From contig JAISVO010000040.1 of NCBI GenBank assembly GCA_031271525.1, positions 1-14,778 on the forward strand: 14,778 nt of DNA. The letters run 5' to 3'. Positions 6,632 to 12,957 of this stretch are shown one piece after another; the stretch's first letter is position 1, and each line of letters starts with the position of its first letter. Source of the stretch: Oscillospiraceae bacterium (GTDB lineage Bacteria; Bacillota; Clostridia; Oscillospirales; UBA929). The notes beneath the pieces were generated by a model. That model ran no database searches. It was not told where the DNA came from and saw only the letters and a list, made by a program, of their open reading frames with translations. Both the position numbers and the translations under genes were made by a program.

Positions 6632-7738
6632 ATGCGAAAAGTCAGACTGGGGATTATCGGCGCGGGCAACATCGGGACCCGGCACATCGAACACCTTCTG
6701 TCGGGCCGTGTGCCCGAGGCCGAGCTGACCGCCGTCGCCGACCGGGACCCCGAAAAGCGCCTGCTCGCGAAGAAGGCGGCTGCGGAAGCGGCGGCCTTTG
6801 AAGAAGGGGAGGGGCTGATCCGAAGCGGGGAGTGCGAAGCGGTCCTGATCGCGGTGCCGCACTATCAGCATCCGGAGCTTGCGGTGTCCGCGTTCCGGCA
6901 CGGCCTGCACGTCCTGTGCGAGAAACCCGCCGGGGTGTACACCAAGCAGGTTCGGGAGATGAACGCCGAGGCGGAACATCACCCGGAGCTGACGTTCGGG
7001 ATGATGTTCAACCAGCGCACCGACTGCCTCTACCGCAAGGCGCGGGAGTTGGTTTCGGGCGGCGGTCTGGGCAAACTCAAGCGGATGAACTGGATCGTCA
7101 CCGATTGGTACCGCCCGCAGTACTACTACGATTCGGGCGGCTGGCGCGCCACGTGGGACGGCGAGGGCGGCGGCGTCCTGCTCAATCAGTGCCCGCACAA
7201 CCTCGACCTGCTGCAATGGATCTGCGGGATGCCGGAACGCGTCCGCGCTTTCTGCCACGAGGGGAAGTGGCACGACATCGAGGTGGAGGACGACGTAACC
7301 GCTTACTTAGAGTTCCCCGGCGGCGCGACCGGCGTATTCGTCACCTCGACGGCCGACGCCCCGGGCACCAACCGCTTGGAGCTGACGCTGGAGGGCGGCA
7401 AGCTTGTCTGTGAAGGCGGGAAGCTTACACTCTGGCGGCTTGCCGAAAACGAGCGCGACTTCAACCGCAAGGTGAGGGAGAGCTTTCCGTCCCTCCCGCA
7501 CACGGTGGAGGAGGTTGAAACCGACGGGCTGAACCCGCAGCACGCCGGCGTGATCAACGCGTTCGCGGCCAACATCCTGCGCGGCGAACCGCTGGTTGCC
7601 CACGGCTCCGAGGGTCTTTACGGCCTAACTCTCTCCAACGCCATGCACCTCTCCTCTTGGCTCGAACAAACCGTTGATTTGCCCTTGGACGAGGACTTGT
7701 TTTTAGACATGCTGGACCGCAAAAGAAAGAGAAAATGA
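6632..7738 (+). CDS. Gfo/Idh/MocA-family NAD(P)-dependent oxidoreductase
   Basis: A 368-residue cytosolic oxidoreductase of the glucose-fructose oxidoreductase/inositol dehydrogenase superfamily, which oxidises or reduces hydroxyl groups of sugars, inositols or their derivatives. The N-terminal Rossmann fold shows GIIGAGNIG (7-15) and an acidic residue after the second strand (VADRD), which favours NAD. The family EKP motif is at residues 97-99, with the catalytic-type lysine K98. The second domain carries GGGVLLNQCPHNLD with H189 and D192, the usual catalytic pair. The stop overlaps the ATG of the sugar kinase gene (ATGA), so the two are coupled and probably act on the same substrate pool. 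The ATG is preceded by GGGAGGG. No obvious promoter lies directly upstream. Substrate cannot be assigned from sequence. Confidence 0.9.
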   Translation: MRKVRLGIIGAGNIGTRHIEHLLSGRVPEAELTAVADRDPEKRLLAKKAAAEAAAFEEGEGLIRSGECEAVLIAVPHYQHPELAVSAFRHGLHVLCEKPAGVYTKQVREMNAEAEHHPELTFGMMFNQRTDCLYRKARELVSGGGLGKLKRMNWIVTDWYRPQYYYDSGGWRATWDGEGGGVLLNQCPHNLDLLQWICGMPERVRAFCHEGKWHDIEVEDDVTAYLEFPGGATGVFVTSTADAPGTNRLELTLEGGKLVCEGGKLTLWRLAENERDFNRKVRESFPSLPHTVEEVETDGLNPQHAGVINAFAANILRGEPLVAHGSEGLYGLTLSNAMHLSSWLEQTVDLPLDEDLFLDMLDRKRKRK

Positions 7739-8895
7739 AGATTTCTAAAGATTTTAGAGAAGCGTTTTTTCCCAAGAGCGTCTGCGGATCGTTTCCCGGT
7801 CGCCTCTACTCGTCCCCCGGGCGCACCGAGGTCGGGGGGAACCACACCGACCACAACAACGGGCGGGTATTGGCGGGCGCGATTCATCTGGACGCCGTCG
7901 GGCTGGCGCGGAAAAACAACGACCATGTCATCCGTGTAAAGTCGGAGGGCTTTCCGGAGGCTTGCGTGGACCTCATGAGGTGGGAGGCGGGGAACGGCTC
8001 CGCCGACAGGCTGATCCTCGGGCTATGCGACGGCTTCCGGCTTCACGGCTTCCCGGTGGGCGGGTTCGACGCCGTCACCGTCTCCCGCGTGCCCCCGGGT
8101 TCGGGACTGTCGTCCTCGGCGGCGTTCGAGAACCTGATCTGCCTGATCCTCGCCGACCTGTACGGAAAGTCGGTTCCGGCTCCCGAAACGATGGCGAAGA
8201 TCGGGCGTCACGCCGAAAATGCCTTCTGGCAAAAACCCTCCGGGCTGATGGACCAAATGGCGGGCGCGCTGGGCGGCTTACACCTGATCGACTTCCAAGA
8301 CCCCGAGCGCCCGGCGGTGACGCCGGTCCCGCACAGCTTCGGGGACCACGTTCTCTTTATCACCGGGCCGATCGGAACCCACGCGGGCCTGACCGAGGAC
8401 TACGCCGCGATTCCCCGCGAGATGAAGCTGGTGGCCGGGTTCTTCGGCAAAGACGCCCTCCGCGAAGTCCCGCCCGGGGACTTCTATCAAGCGTATCAGG
8501 CTCTCCGCGAGGGGCTGCCGCAGCGCGCGGTCCTCCGCGCGGCCCACTATTTTGCCGAGAACGACCGCGTACTCCGTGAAGCGGAAGCCTTGACACGGGG
8601 CGACATCCCCGCGTTCTTGGAGCTTGTCAACGCCTCCGGGCGCTCATCGTACATGTACTTACAGAACGTCGTAAGCGGAACCCGTCAGGACTTGGGCGCG
8701 GCGCTGGCATACTCGGAGTCGCTGCTGCGGGGCAGGGGAGCGCAGCGGGTTCACGGCGGCGGCTTCGCCGGCACGATTCAGGCGTTTGTCCCGGAGGACC
8801 TCGCGGAGACCTACCAAACCTCGATGGAGAAGGTTTTCGGCGGGTGCGCCGCCGTGCGGATCCGGGAGGAAGGCGTTACCGTCTCGCGGCTATAA
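7735..8895 (+). CDS. Galactokinase-family GHMP sugar kinase, altered sugar-binding motif
   Basis: A 386-residue GHMP kinase of galactokinase length and layout, expected to phosphorylate a sugar at the anomeric position using ATP. Motif 1 is PGRTEVGGNHTDHNNG (28-43), where typical GalK has PGRVNLIGEHTDYNGG. The arginine (R30), histidine (H37) and aspartate (D39) are kept, but the glutamate that contacts galactose is asparagine (N36). The ATP loop PPGSGLSSSA is at 120-129, the catalytic aspartate in SGLMDQM at D173, and the third GHMP motif GGGFAG at 341-346. No galT or galE is adjacent, so a Leloir role is not supported by context. Its start overlaps the upstream oxidoreductase stop. It may be a true galactokinase or act on a related sugar, so I leave the symbol empty. 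Confidence 0.88.
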   Translation: MKISKDFREAFFPKSVCGSFPGRLYSSPGRTEVGGNHTDHNNGRVLAGAIHLDAVGLARKNNDHVIRVKSEGFPEACVDLMRWEAGNGSADRLILGLCDGFRLHGFPVGGFDAVTVSRVPPGSGLSSSAAFENLICLILADLYGKSVPAPETMAKIGRHAENAFWQKPSGLMDQMAGALGGLHLIDFQDPERPAVTPVPHSFGDHVLFITGPIGTHAGLTEDYAAIPREMKLVAGFFGKDALREVPPGDFYQAYQALREGLPQRAVLRAAHYFAENDRVLREAEALTRGDIPAFLELVNASGRSSYMYLQNVVSGTRQDLGAALAYSESLLRGRGAQRVHGGGFAGTIQAFVPEDLAETYQTSMEKVFGGCAAVRIREEGVTVSRL

Positions 8896-8931
8896 AAGTC
8901 CCGGGGATTCATTGAACGGTTCTTGTCCGCA

Positions 8932-8948
8932 TACAATGGTTGTACCAT
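8932..8948 (+). promoter_or_regulatory. Overlapping palindromes upstream of the Ca2+ ATPase gene
   Basis: TACAA-TGG-TTGTA (8932-8944) and ATGGT-TGT-ACCAT (8936-8948) are two perfect inverted repeats sharing bases. TACAAT at 8932-8937 resembles a -10 box, but the best upstream partner (TTCATT at 8908, 18-base spacing) is weak; TTGAAC at 8912 is too close at 14 bases. It may be an operator over a weak promoter. The assignment is tentative. Confidence 0.35.
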
Positions 8949-8969
8949 AGATAGGCGGAGGGACCGGCT

Positions 8970-11519
8970 TTGGAGGGATTAACGCGGGCGGAGGTTTTGG
9001 AGTCCCGGCGGAGGAACGGGGAGAACCGGATAACGGCGAAGAAGCGGCGCGGGTTTGGCGAACGCTTACTCGAGAATTTCGGCGACCCGATGATCAAGAT
9101 CCTGTTGATCGCGATGGCGATCAACCTTCTTTTCCTGTTCAACAACGCCGACTGGATCGAGACCGCCGGGATCGCCTTGGCGGTCTTACTCGCGGTCGGG
9201 ATCTCCACGGTGTCCGAGATGGGGAGCGAGGCGGCGTTCCGAAAGCTCCAAGAGGAGGCGGCGAAGCTGCGCTGCCGGGTTTTACGGCGTGAGGGCGTCG
9301 TCGAAATACCCGGCGAGGAGGTGGTGGTCGGCGACCTCCTCCTCCTCCAGTCGGGCGACCGTGTGCCGGCCGACGGGGTCATGCTGTCCGGCGAGCTGGA
9401 CGTCGATCAGTCGGCGCTGAACGGGGAGACAAAGGAAGCGCGGAAGACTGCGGGCAGCGAACGGCGAACGGCGAACGGCGGCCTTTCCGACCCCCGGCAC
9501 GTCTTCTCCGGGACGGTGGTCTGCGGCGGGGAGGGGACCGCCCGCGCCACGGCGGTGGGCGACGGCGCGGTATACGGGAAGCTCGCGGCGGAGGTGCAGG
9601 AGGAGAAGGGTTCCTCGCCGCTGAAGAGCCGCCTCGGCGGCTTGGCCAAGACGATCAGCCGGTTCGGCTACATAGGCGCGGCGCTGGCCGCGTTCGCCTA
9701 CCTCTTCAACGTCGTCGTCATCGCAAACCGGTTCGAGCTTCCGGCTGTTCTGGGCGTCCTTACCGATTGGAAAAGCCTGACGGAAAAACTCCTTCACGCG
9801 GCGACCCTCGCCGTCACCGTGATCGTCGTAGCCGTCCCGGAAGGACTTCCGATGATGGTGACCGTCGTCCTGTCGGGCAACATGAAGCGGATGCTCCGGG
9901 ACAATGTTCTGGTGCGTAAAGCCGTCGGCATCGAGACTGCGGGCAGCATGAACATCCTCTTCACCGACAAGACGGGCACCCTCACCCGGGGGAAGCTCCA
10001 AGTCACCGGCTTCCTCGACACGCAAGGCAATTCCTATACGCCGATAGAAAGCCTGTACGATTCCCCCCGGTGGCGCTGCCTCCACCGCGCGATCACGGTC
10101 AACAACGGCGCGAGGCTGACCCGCGCCGGCAAGCCGGTGGGCGGCAACGCCACCGACCGCGCCCTGCTGGCGTTCGCGCGGAACGCCCCGGTCAAGCATA
10201 CACTGACCAAGGGGGCGGTGGTCCCCTTCGACTCGGTGCGGAAGATGATGAGCGCCGAGGTCAGCGGCGACTTCGACGGCGTCCTCCGCAAGGGCGCGCC
10301 CGAGGCTGTTTTTTCCCTTTGCGTGGGCTTCAACCGGCGTTTGCTGGACGAACCGATGCGGCGTTGGCAGGCCGAGGGGGGACGCCTGATCGCGGTCGCG
10401 GAGGGCCGGAAGCTGCTCGGGGTATTCTGTGTCCGGGACGACGTCCGCCCGGAGGCGGCGGACAGCGTGAAGCAGCTCCGGACCGCCGGGATCCAAGTCG
10501 TGATGATCACCGGAGACGCCAAGGTCACCGCCGAGTCGATCGCGCGCCGGGTCGGCCTGCTGGACGACGCCTCGCTGGTCCTCACCTCGCCGGAGTTGTC
10601 GTCGATGACCGACGAACAGGTGATCGACCTCCTGCCAAGGCTCCGGGTCGTCGCCCGGGCGCTGCCGGGGGACAAGAGCCGGCTGGTCCGCCTCGCCCGG
10701 CGGGCCGGCTTAGTGACCGGAATGACCGGCGACGGGGTCAACGACGCCCCGGCGCTGAAAAAAGCCGACGTCGGCTTCGCGATGGGCAGCGGCACCGAGG
10801 TCGCCCGGGAGGCTGGGGATATCGTCATCCTCGACGACAACCTCCTGTCGGTGGCGAAAGCCGTGCGCTACGGGCGTACCGTATTCAAGAGCATCCGGAA
10901 GTTCATCATCTTCCAGCTGACGCTGAACTTCGCGGCGCTGGGACTGACGGTGGCGGCGCCGTTCATCGGCGTGGAGACGCCGATCACGGTGATCCAGATG
11001 CTCTGGATCAACATGGTGATGGATACGCTGGCGGGGCTGGCCTTCGGCGGCGAGCAGGCGCTGCTCGAGTACATGCGGGAGCCGCCGAAGGCCCGGAGCG
11101 AGCCGATCATCAATCGTTTCATGTGGCGGGAGATCCTGCTCGGCGCGGCCTGCACCGTCGCGGTGGGCCTGTGGTTCCTGACGAGCCAAGTCACGGCCGC
11201 GCTGTTCCCCGGCGGTTCGCTGATGACGGCGTTCTTCGCCCTCTTCATGTATACCGGCATCTGCACCAGCCTGACCGCCCGCACCCATAAGTTCAACCTC
11301 TTGGACCGGCTAGCGGGCAACAAGCCCTTTATCGGGATCATGGGCTTGGTGGCGTTTGCCCAGACCGCGATGATCTACTTCGGCGGCTCGGTTTTCCGCA
11401 CCGCCGGGCTGAGCCTCGCCCAGCTCGTCTTCGTGCTGGCCCTCTCCTGCACGGCGGTCGCGGCCCACATGATCCGGCTGATCCTGTTCGGCGGTAAAAA
11501 CGAGTCCTCGCGCTGCTGA
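8970..11519 (+). CDS. P-type Ca2+-transporting ATPase, PMCA-like (P2B-type)
   Basis: An 849-residue cation pump predicted to export Ca2+ with ATP hydrolysis. The start is TTG at 8970, chosen because GGCGGAGGG (8954-8962) lies seven bases upstream and no in-frame ATG competes. Visible are an N-terminal cation-ATPase domain, TM1-2 (about 45-85), the actuator domain with NGET (151-154, normally TGES), TM4 VPEGLP with E291, the phosphorylation site DKTGT with D333, the hinge GMTGDGVNDAP with D588 and D592, and C-terminal membrane helices. N653 (TM5), N681 and D685 in WINMVMDTLAG (TM6) match the single-Ca2+-site PMCA pattern, because the SERCA TM5 glutamate and TM6 threonine are absent. No calmodulin-binding tail is seen. 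A 7-bp tandem repeat lies in the actuator-domain coding region. The gene ends 10 bases from the convergent padR. Confidence 0.92.
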   Translation: MEGLTRAEVLESRRRNGENRITAKKRRGFGERLLENFGDPMIKILLIAMAINLLFLFNNADWIETAGIALAVLLAVGISTVSEMGSEAAFRKLQEEAAKLRCRVLRREGVVEIPGEEVVVGDLLLLQSGDRVPADGVMLSGELDVDQSALNGETKEARKTAGSERRTANGGLSDPRHVFSGTVVCGGEGTARATAVGDGAVYGKLAAEVQEEKGSSPLKSRLGGLAKTISRFGYIGAALAAFAYLFNVVVIANRFELPAVLGVLTDWKSLTEKLLHAATLAVTVIVVAVPEGLPMMVTVVLSGNMKRMLRDNVLVRKAVGIETAGSMNILFTDKTGTLTRGKLQVTGFLDTQGNSYTPIESLYDSPRWRCLHRAITVNNGARLTRAGKPVGGNATDRALLAFARNAPVKHTLTKGAVVPFDSVRKMMSAEVSGDFDGVLRKGAPEAVFSLCVGFNRRLLDEPMRRWQAEGGRLIAVAEGRKLLGVFCVRDDVRPEAADSVKQLRTAGIQVVMITGDAKVTAESIARRVGLLDDASLVLTSPELSSMTDEQVIDLLPRLRVVARALPGDKSRLVRLARRAGLVTGMTGDGVNDAPALKKADVGFAMGSGTEVAREAGDIVILDDNLLSVAKAVRYGRTVFKSIRKFIIFQLTLNFAALGLTVAAPFIGVETPITVIQMLWINMVMDTLAGLAFGGEQALLEYMREPPKARSEPIINRFMWREILLGAACTVAVGLWFLTSQVTAALFPGGSLMTAFFALFMYTGICTSLTARTHKFNLLDRLAGNKPFIGIMGLVAFAQTAMIYFGGSVFRTAGLSLAQLVFVLALSCTAVAAHMIRLILFGGKNESSRC
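9457..9480 (+). repeat. Heptanucleotide tandem repeat inside the Ca2+ ATPase gene
   Basis: GCGAACG occurs three times in a row (9457-9463, 9464-9470, 9471-9477) and is followed by a partial GCG. Three units equal seven codons, so the frame is kept here, but gain or loss of one unit would shift the frame. It encodes part of SERRTANGG, a probable surface loop of the actuator domain after the NGETKEARK segment. Confidence 0.9.
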
Positions 11520-11529
11520 CGGCTGCCCG

Positions 11530-11847
11530 TCACCGGATTCCCATTTCTTCCACAGCGCTTTTCACCCGCCGCCAGCCCTCGATGTTTTTTTGCAGCGTCG
11601 CGAGTCCCGCTTCGGTGATCCGGTAGTATTTCCGCGGCGGGCCGTTGGACTCGCCGCTCTGGGTCGTCAGCGCGCTGCCGTCGGCGTGGAGGCGGCGCAG
11701 GATGGCGTAGAAGGTGCTTTCGTTCACTTCGGGAAAGAACCGCCGCATCGTCCTCATCACGTCGTAGCCGTACGTCTCCTTCTCCCGGATCGTGAACAAC
11801 ACGCACATCTCCAGCACTCCTTTTTTGATCTGGGCTTCCATCGTCAT
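11530..11847 (-). CDS. PadR-family transcriptional regulator
   Basis: A small winged-helix DNA-binding protein of 105 residues. I start it at the ATG whose first base is 11847, which overlaps the stop of the upstream DUF1700 gene (ATGA) and has AGAGGG just before it. An ATG two codons later (11841) is also possible. The open frame extending to 11922 runs inside the neighbour and is not used. Visible are the PadR start MEAQIKKGVLEMCVLF, YGYDVMRTMRRFFPEV, the recognition helix NESTFYAILRRLHADG, and the wing GPPRKYYRITEAG. The helix after the wing (LATLQKNIEGWRRVK) would form the dimer interface. PadR proteins of this size are usually repressors encoded with HAAS/DUF1700 genes. A candidate operator overlaps the promoter of this pair, suggesting autoregulation (inference). 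Confidence 0.93.
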   Translation of the reverse strand: MTMEAQIKKGVLEMCVLFTIREKETYGYDVMRTMRRFFPEVNESTFYAILRRLHADGSALTTQSGESNGPPRKYYRITEAGLATLQKNIEGWRRVKSAVEEMGIR

Positions 11848-12632
11848 TTCACCCTCTTTCCGAGGTCGCGGATCAGCGCCGCGACAAAGGCGGTCAGCAG
11901 CAGGGCGAACAGGTAGATCCAAAGCGCTTCCCTCATGCCGGCGTTAAACGCGTCCGGGTCGCTCAGCCGTGAAAAGACCGCGCCGGCGGCGCTGACATAC
12001 CCGACCGCGCCGAGGGCGTGGACTGTCAGGGTAAACGCCTGCGCGCTCCGTTTATAGAACCAAACGATCCCGAACACGGCGATGGCCGCGGCTGAGGCGG
12101 CAAACAGGATCCCGGCGGTGTCCACCGACGCGCCGCCGTTTCCCAAGGCGAGGACTTCCGAACGCGACCAAAACCAAGCGGCGGCGGCGGTTGTCAGCCC
12201 GCCCAGCAGCAGATGCCCGCAGAGGACCGGCCACCGGCCGGCTCCCGTCCTCCGCCGGGCGACGGGGGGGAAGAACCCCAGCACGGACCACAGCGCGGCG
12301 GTTTCGACGAGCAGGGCGGCGCAGGTCACCGCCGGGTTACCGTTCCCCAGCAGGAAGTAGAGCAGGTTTGGGATCAGGAGGAGGGCGGCGGCGCCCGCCC
12401 GGATAGCCGCCTTGCGGGAAAACGGCCGTTTTTTGCCCAGCGTCTCGGCTAGGCTGAGGGCGACCCCCGGCGGGCTGCCCAAATCGGCGCAGATTTCGGC
12501 GTCGGTTTTGCCCTCGGACGCTCCGGCGGCGAAAAACCCCTCGTAGTCACGCAGGATGTCTTCGGTTTCCTCCTTGGCGAAGGTCCAGCGGAGCTCCTTC
12601 CGCAGCTCCCCAAGAAATTTTTGCTTTTCCAT
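11844..12632 (-). CDS. HAAS/DUF1700-domain membrane protein
   Basis: A 262-residue protein with a soluble N-terminal HAAS-type helical domain (about 1-66: MEKQKFLGELRKEL, then LRDYEGFFAAG and GKTDAEICADLGSPP). Six predicted membrane segments follow, at roughly 75-96, 101-124, 133-152, 168-190, 200-222 and 235-256. AGGAGG (complement of 12641-12646) precedes the ATG. HAAS/DUF1700 proteins occur with PadR regulators in Firmicutes and are thought to act in envelope-related responses; the molecular function is unknown. Here the membrane gene comes first and padR second, with four-base overlap. In the arrangements I know, padR usually precedes. A DUF4097 partner, common elsewhere, is not present in this window. 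Confidence 0.85.
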   Translation of the reverse strand: MEKQKFLGELRKELRWTFAKEETEDILRDYEGFFAAGASEGKTDAEICADLGSPPGVALSLAETLGKKRPFSRKAAIRAGAAALLLIPNLLYFLLGNGNPAVTCAALLVETAALWSVLGFFPPVARRRTGAGRWPVLCGHLLLGGLTTAAAAWFWSRSEVLALGNGGASVDTAGILFAASAAAIAVFGIVWFYKRSAQAFTLTVHALGAVGYVSAAGAVFSRLSDPDAFNAGMREALWIYLFALLLTAFVAALIRDLGKRVK

Positions 12633-12662
12633 TTTTCAAACCTCCTAGTAATGATTTATGGT

Positions 12663-12683
12663 CAGTAGTATATCACGGTACTG
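12663..12683. promoter_or_regulatory. Inverted repeat over the -10 box, candidate PadR operator
   Basis: CAGTA (12663-12667) and TACTG (12679-12683) form a perfect inverted repeat with an 11-base spacer. Nested within it, AGTA (12667-12670) and TACT (12679-12682) have an 8-base spacer, the same geometry as the ATGT-N8-ACAT sites known for PadR. It covers the -10 box and part of the spacer, where repressor binding would block transcription. The link to this PadR is inference. Confidence 0.45.
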
Positions 12684-12695
12684 TGCATTCGTCAA
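12667..12695 (-). promoter_or_regulatory. Sigma-A-type promoter for the DUF1700-padR operon
   Basis: On the minus strand, TTGACG (complement of 12690-12695) and TATACT (complement of 12667-12672) are separated by exactly 17 bases. Transcription would begin near 12660, giving a leader of about 28 bases with AGGAGG before the DUF1700 start. Both boxes differ from consensus at one position. Confidence 0.8.
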
Positions 12696-12717
12696 TAGGG
12701 TTTGTAAAATATTTATT

Positions 12718-12764
12718 CTGGCCCCATCGGTTGAACGGTAAACCATCAGTCTCAATGGGGCCAG
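12718..12764. repeat. Perfect 10-bp inverted repeat, CTGGCCCCAT / ATGGGGCCAG
   Basis: The arms at 12718-12727 and 12755-12764 are perfectly complementary around a 27-base spacer that contains a smaller GGTT/AACC pair. It lies about 22 bases upstream of the DUF1700 promoter -35 and 140 bases from the murD -35. No T-run follows on either strand, so it is not a clear terminator. It could be an operator, a structured RNA element or a relic of an insertion. Confidence 0.6.
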
Positions 12765-12885
12765 TTCGGAAAAAACGGGTGGGCGTGGGCCGTATGCAAG
12801 CCCAAATCGAGGGGGGGCTGGAGAGGAACGGACGGGGGAGCGGCAGGCGTGCATACAGACTGCATAATGAACGGACGGATTATTG

Positions 12886-12932
12886 TGCAAAAAGAAAAGA
12901 GTTTTGCATTTTGCGGGGATGTATGGTATAAT
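12886..12932 (+). promoter_or_regulatory. murD promoter with extended -10 and an inverted repeat over the -35
   Basis: TTGCAT (12904-12909) and a perfect TATAAT (12927-12932) are 17 bases apart, and TGG before TATAAT gives an extended -10. Transcription would start near 12939, with the murD Shine-Dalgarno GGGAGAGG at 12945-12952. TGCAAAA (12886-12892) and TTTTGCA (12902-12908) form a perfect 7-bp inverted repeat with a 9-base spacer; the right arm overlaps the -35, so a regulator could act here. Confidence 0.85.
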
Positions 12933-12957
12933 ACCACCGTATGATGGGAGAGGTAGC

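Larger units (their letters stand above)
12633..12957. other. Divergent intergenic region between the DUF1700 gene and murD
   Basis: These 325 bases contain no credible gene. They hold the DUF1700-padR promoter and operator candidate on the left, a 10-bp inverted repeat at 12718-12764, a G-rich stretch (GGG runs at 12777-12789 and a run of seven G at 12811-12817), two TGCATA copies 11 bases apart (12850 and 12861), and the murD promoter on the right. Small open frames crossing it on both strands lack ribosome binding sites and family resemblance. Confidence 0.7.

Noticed and set aside
5033..7273. A 746-codon open frame on the minus strand across ftsQ, ftsZ and the oxidoreductase
   Set aside because: It is antisense to well-identified genes. 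In GC-rich coding DNA the opposite frame often lacks stops; its composition (Arg/Asp/His/Leu-rich, no domain) is typical of such a shadow.
9282..10496. A 404-codon minus-strand frame, and a 406-codon plus-strand frame at 10070-11290, within the Ca2+ ATPase
   Set aside because: Both lie inside the ATPase gene, whose motifs in its own frame are unmistakable. The alternative products are low-complexity Arg/Gly/Pro-rich sequence.
11520..11529. Possible bidirectional terminator between the ATPase gene and padR
   Set aside because: Only 10 bases separate the convergent genes and no stem with a T-run is visible in or around them.
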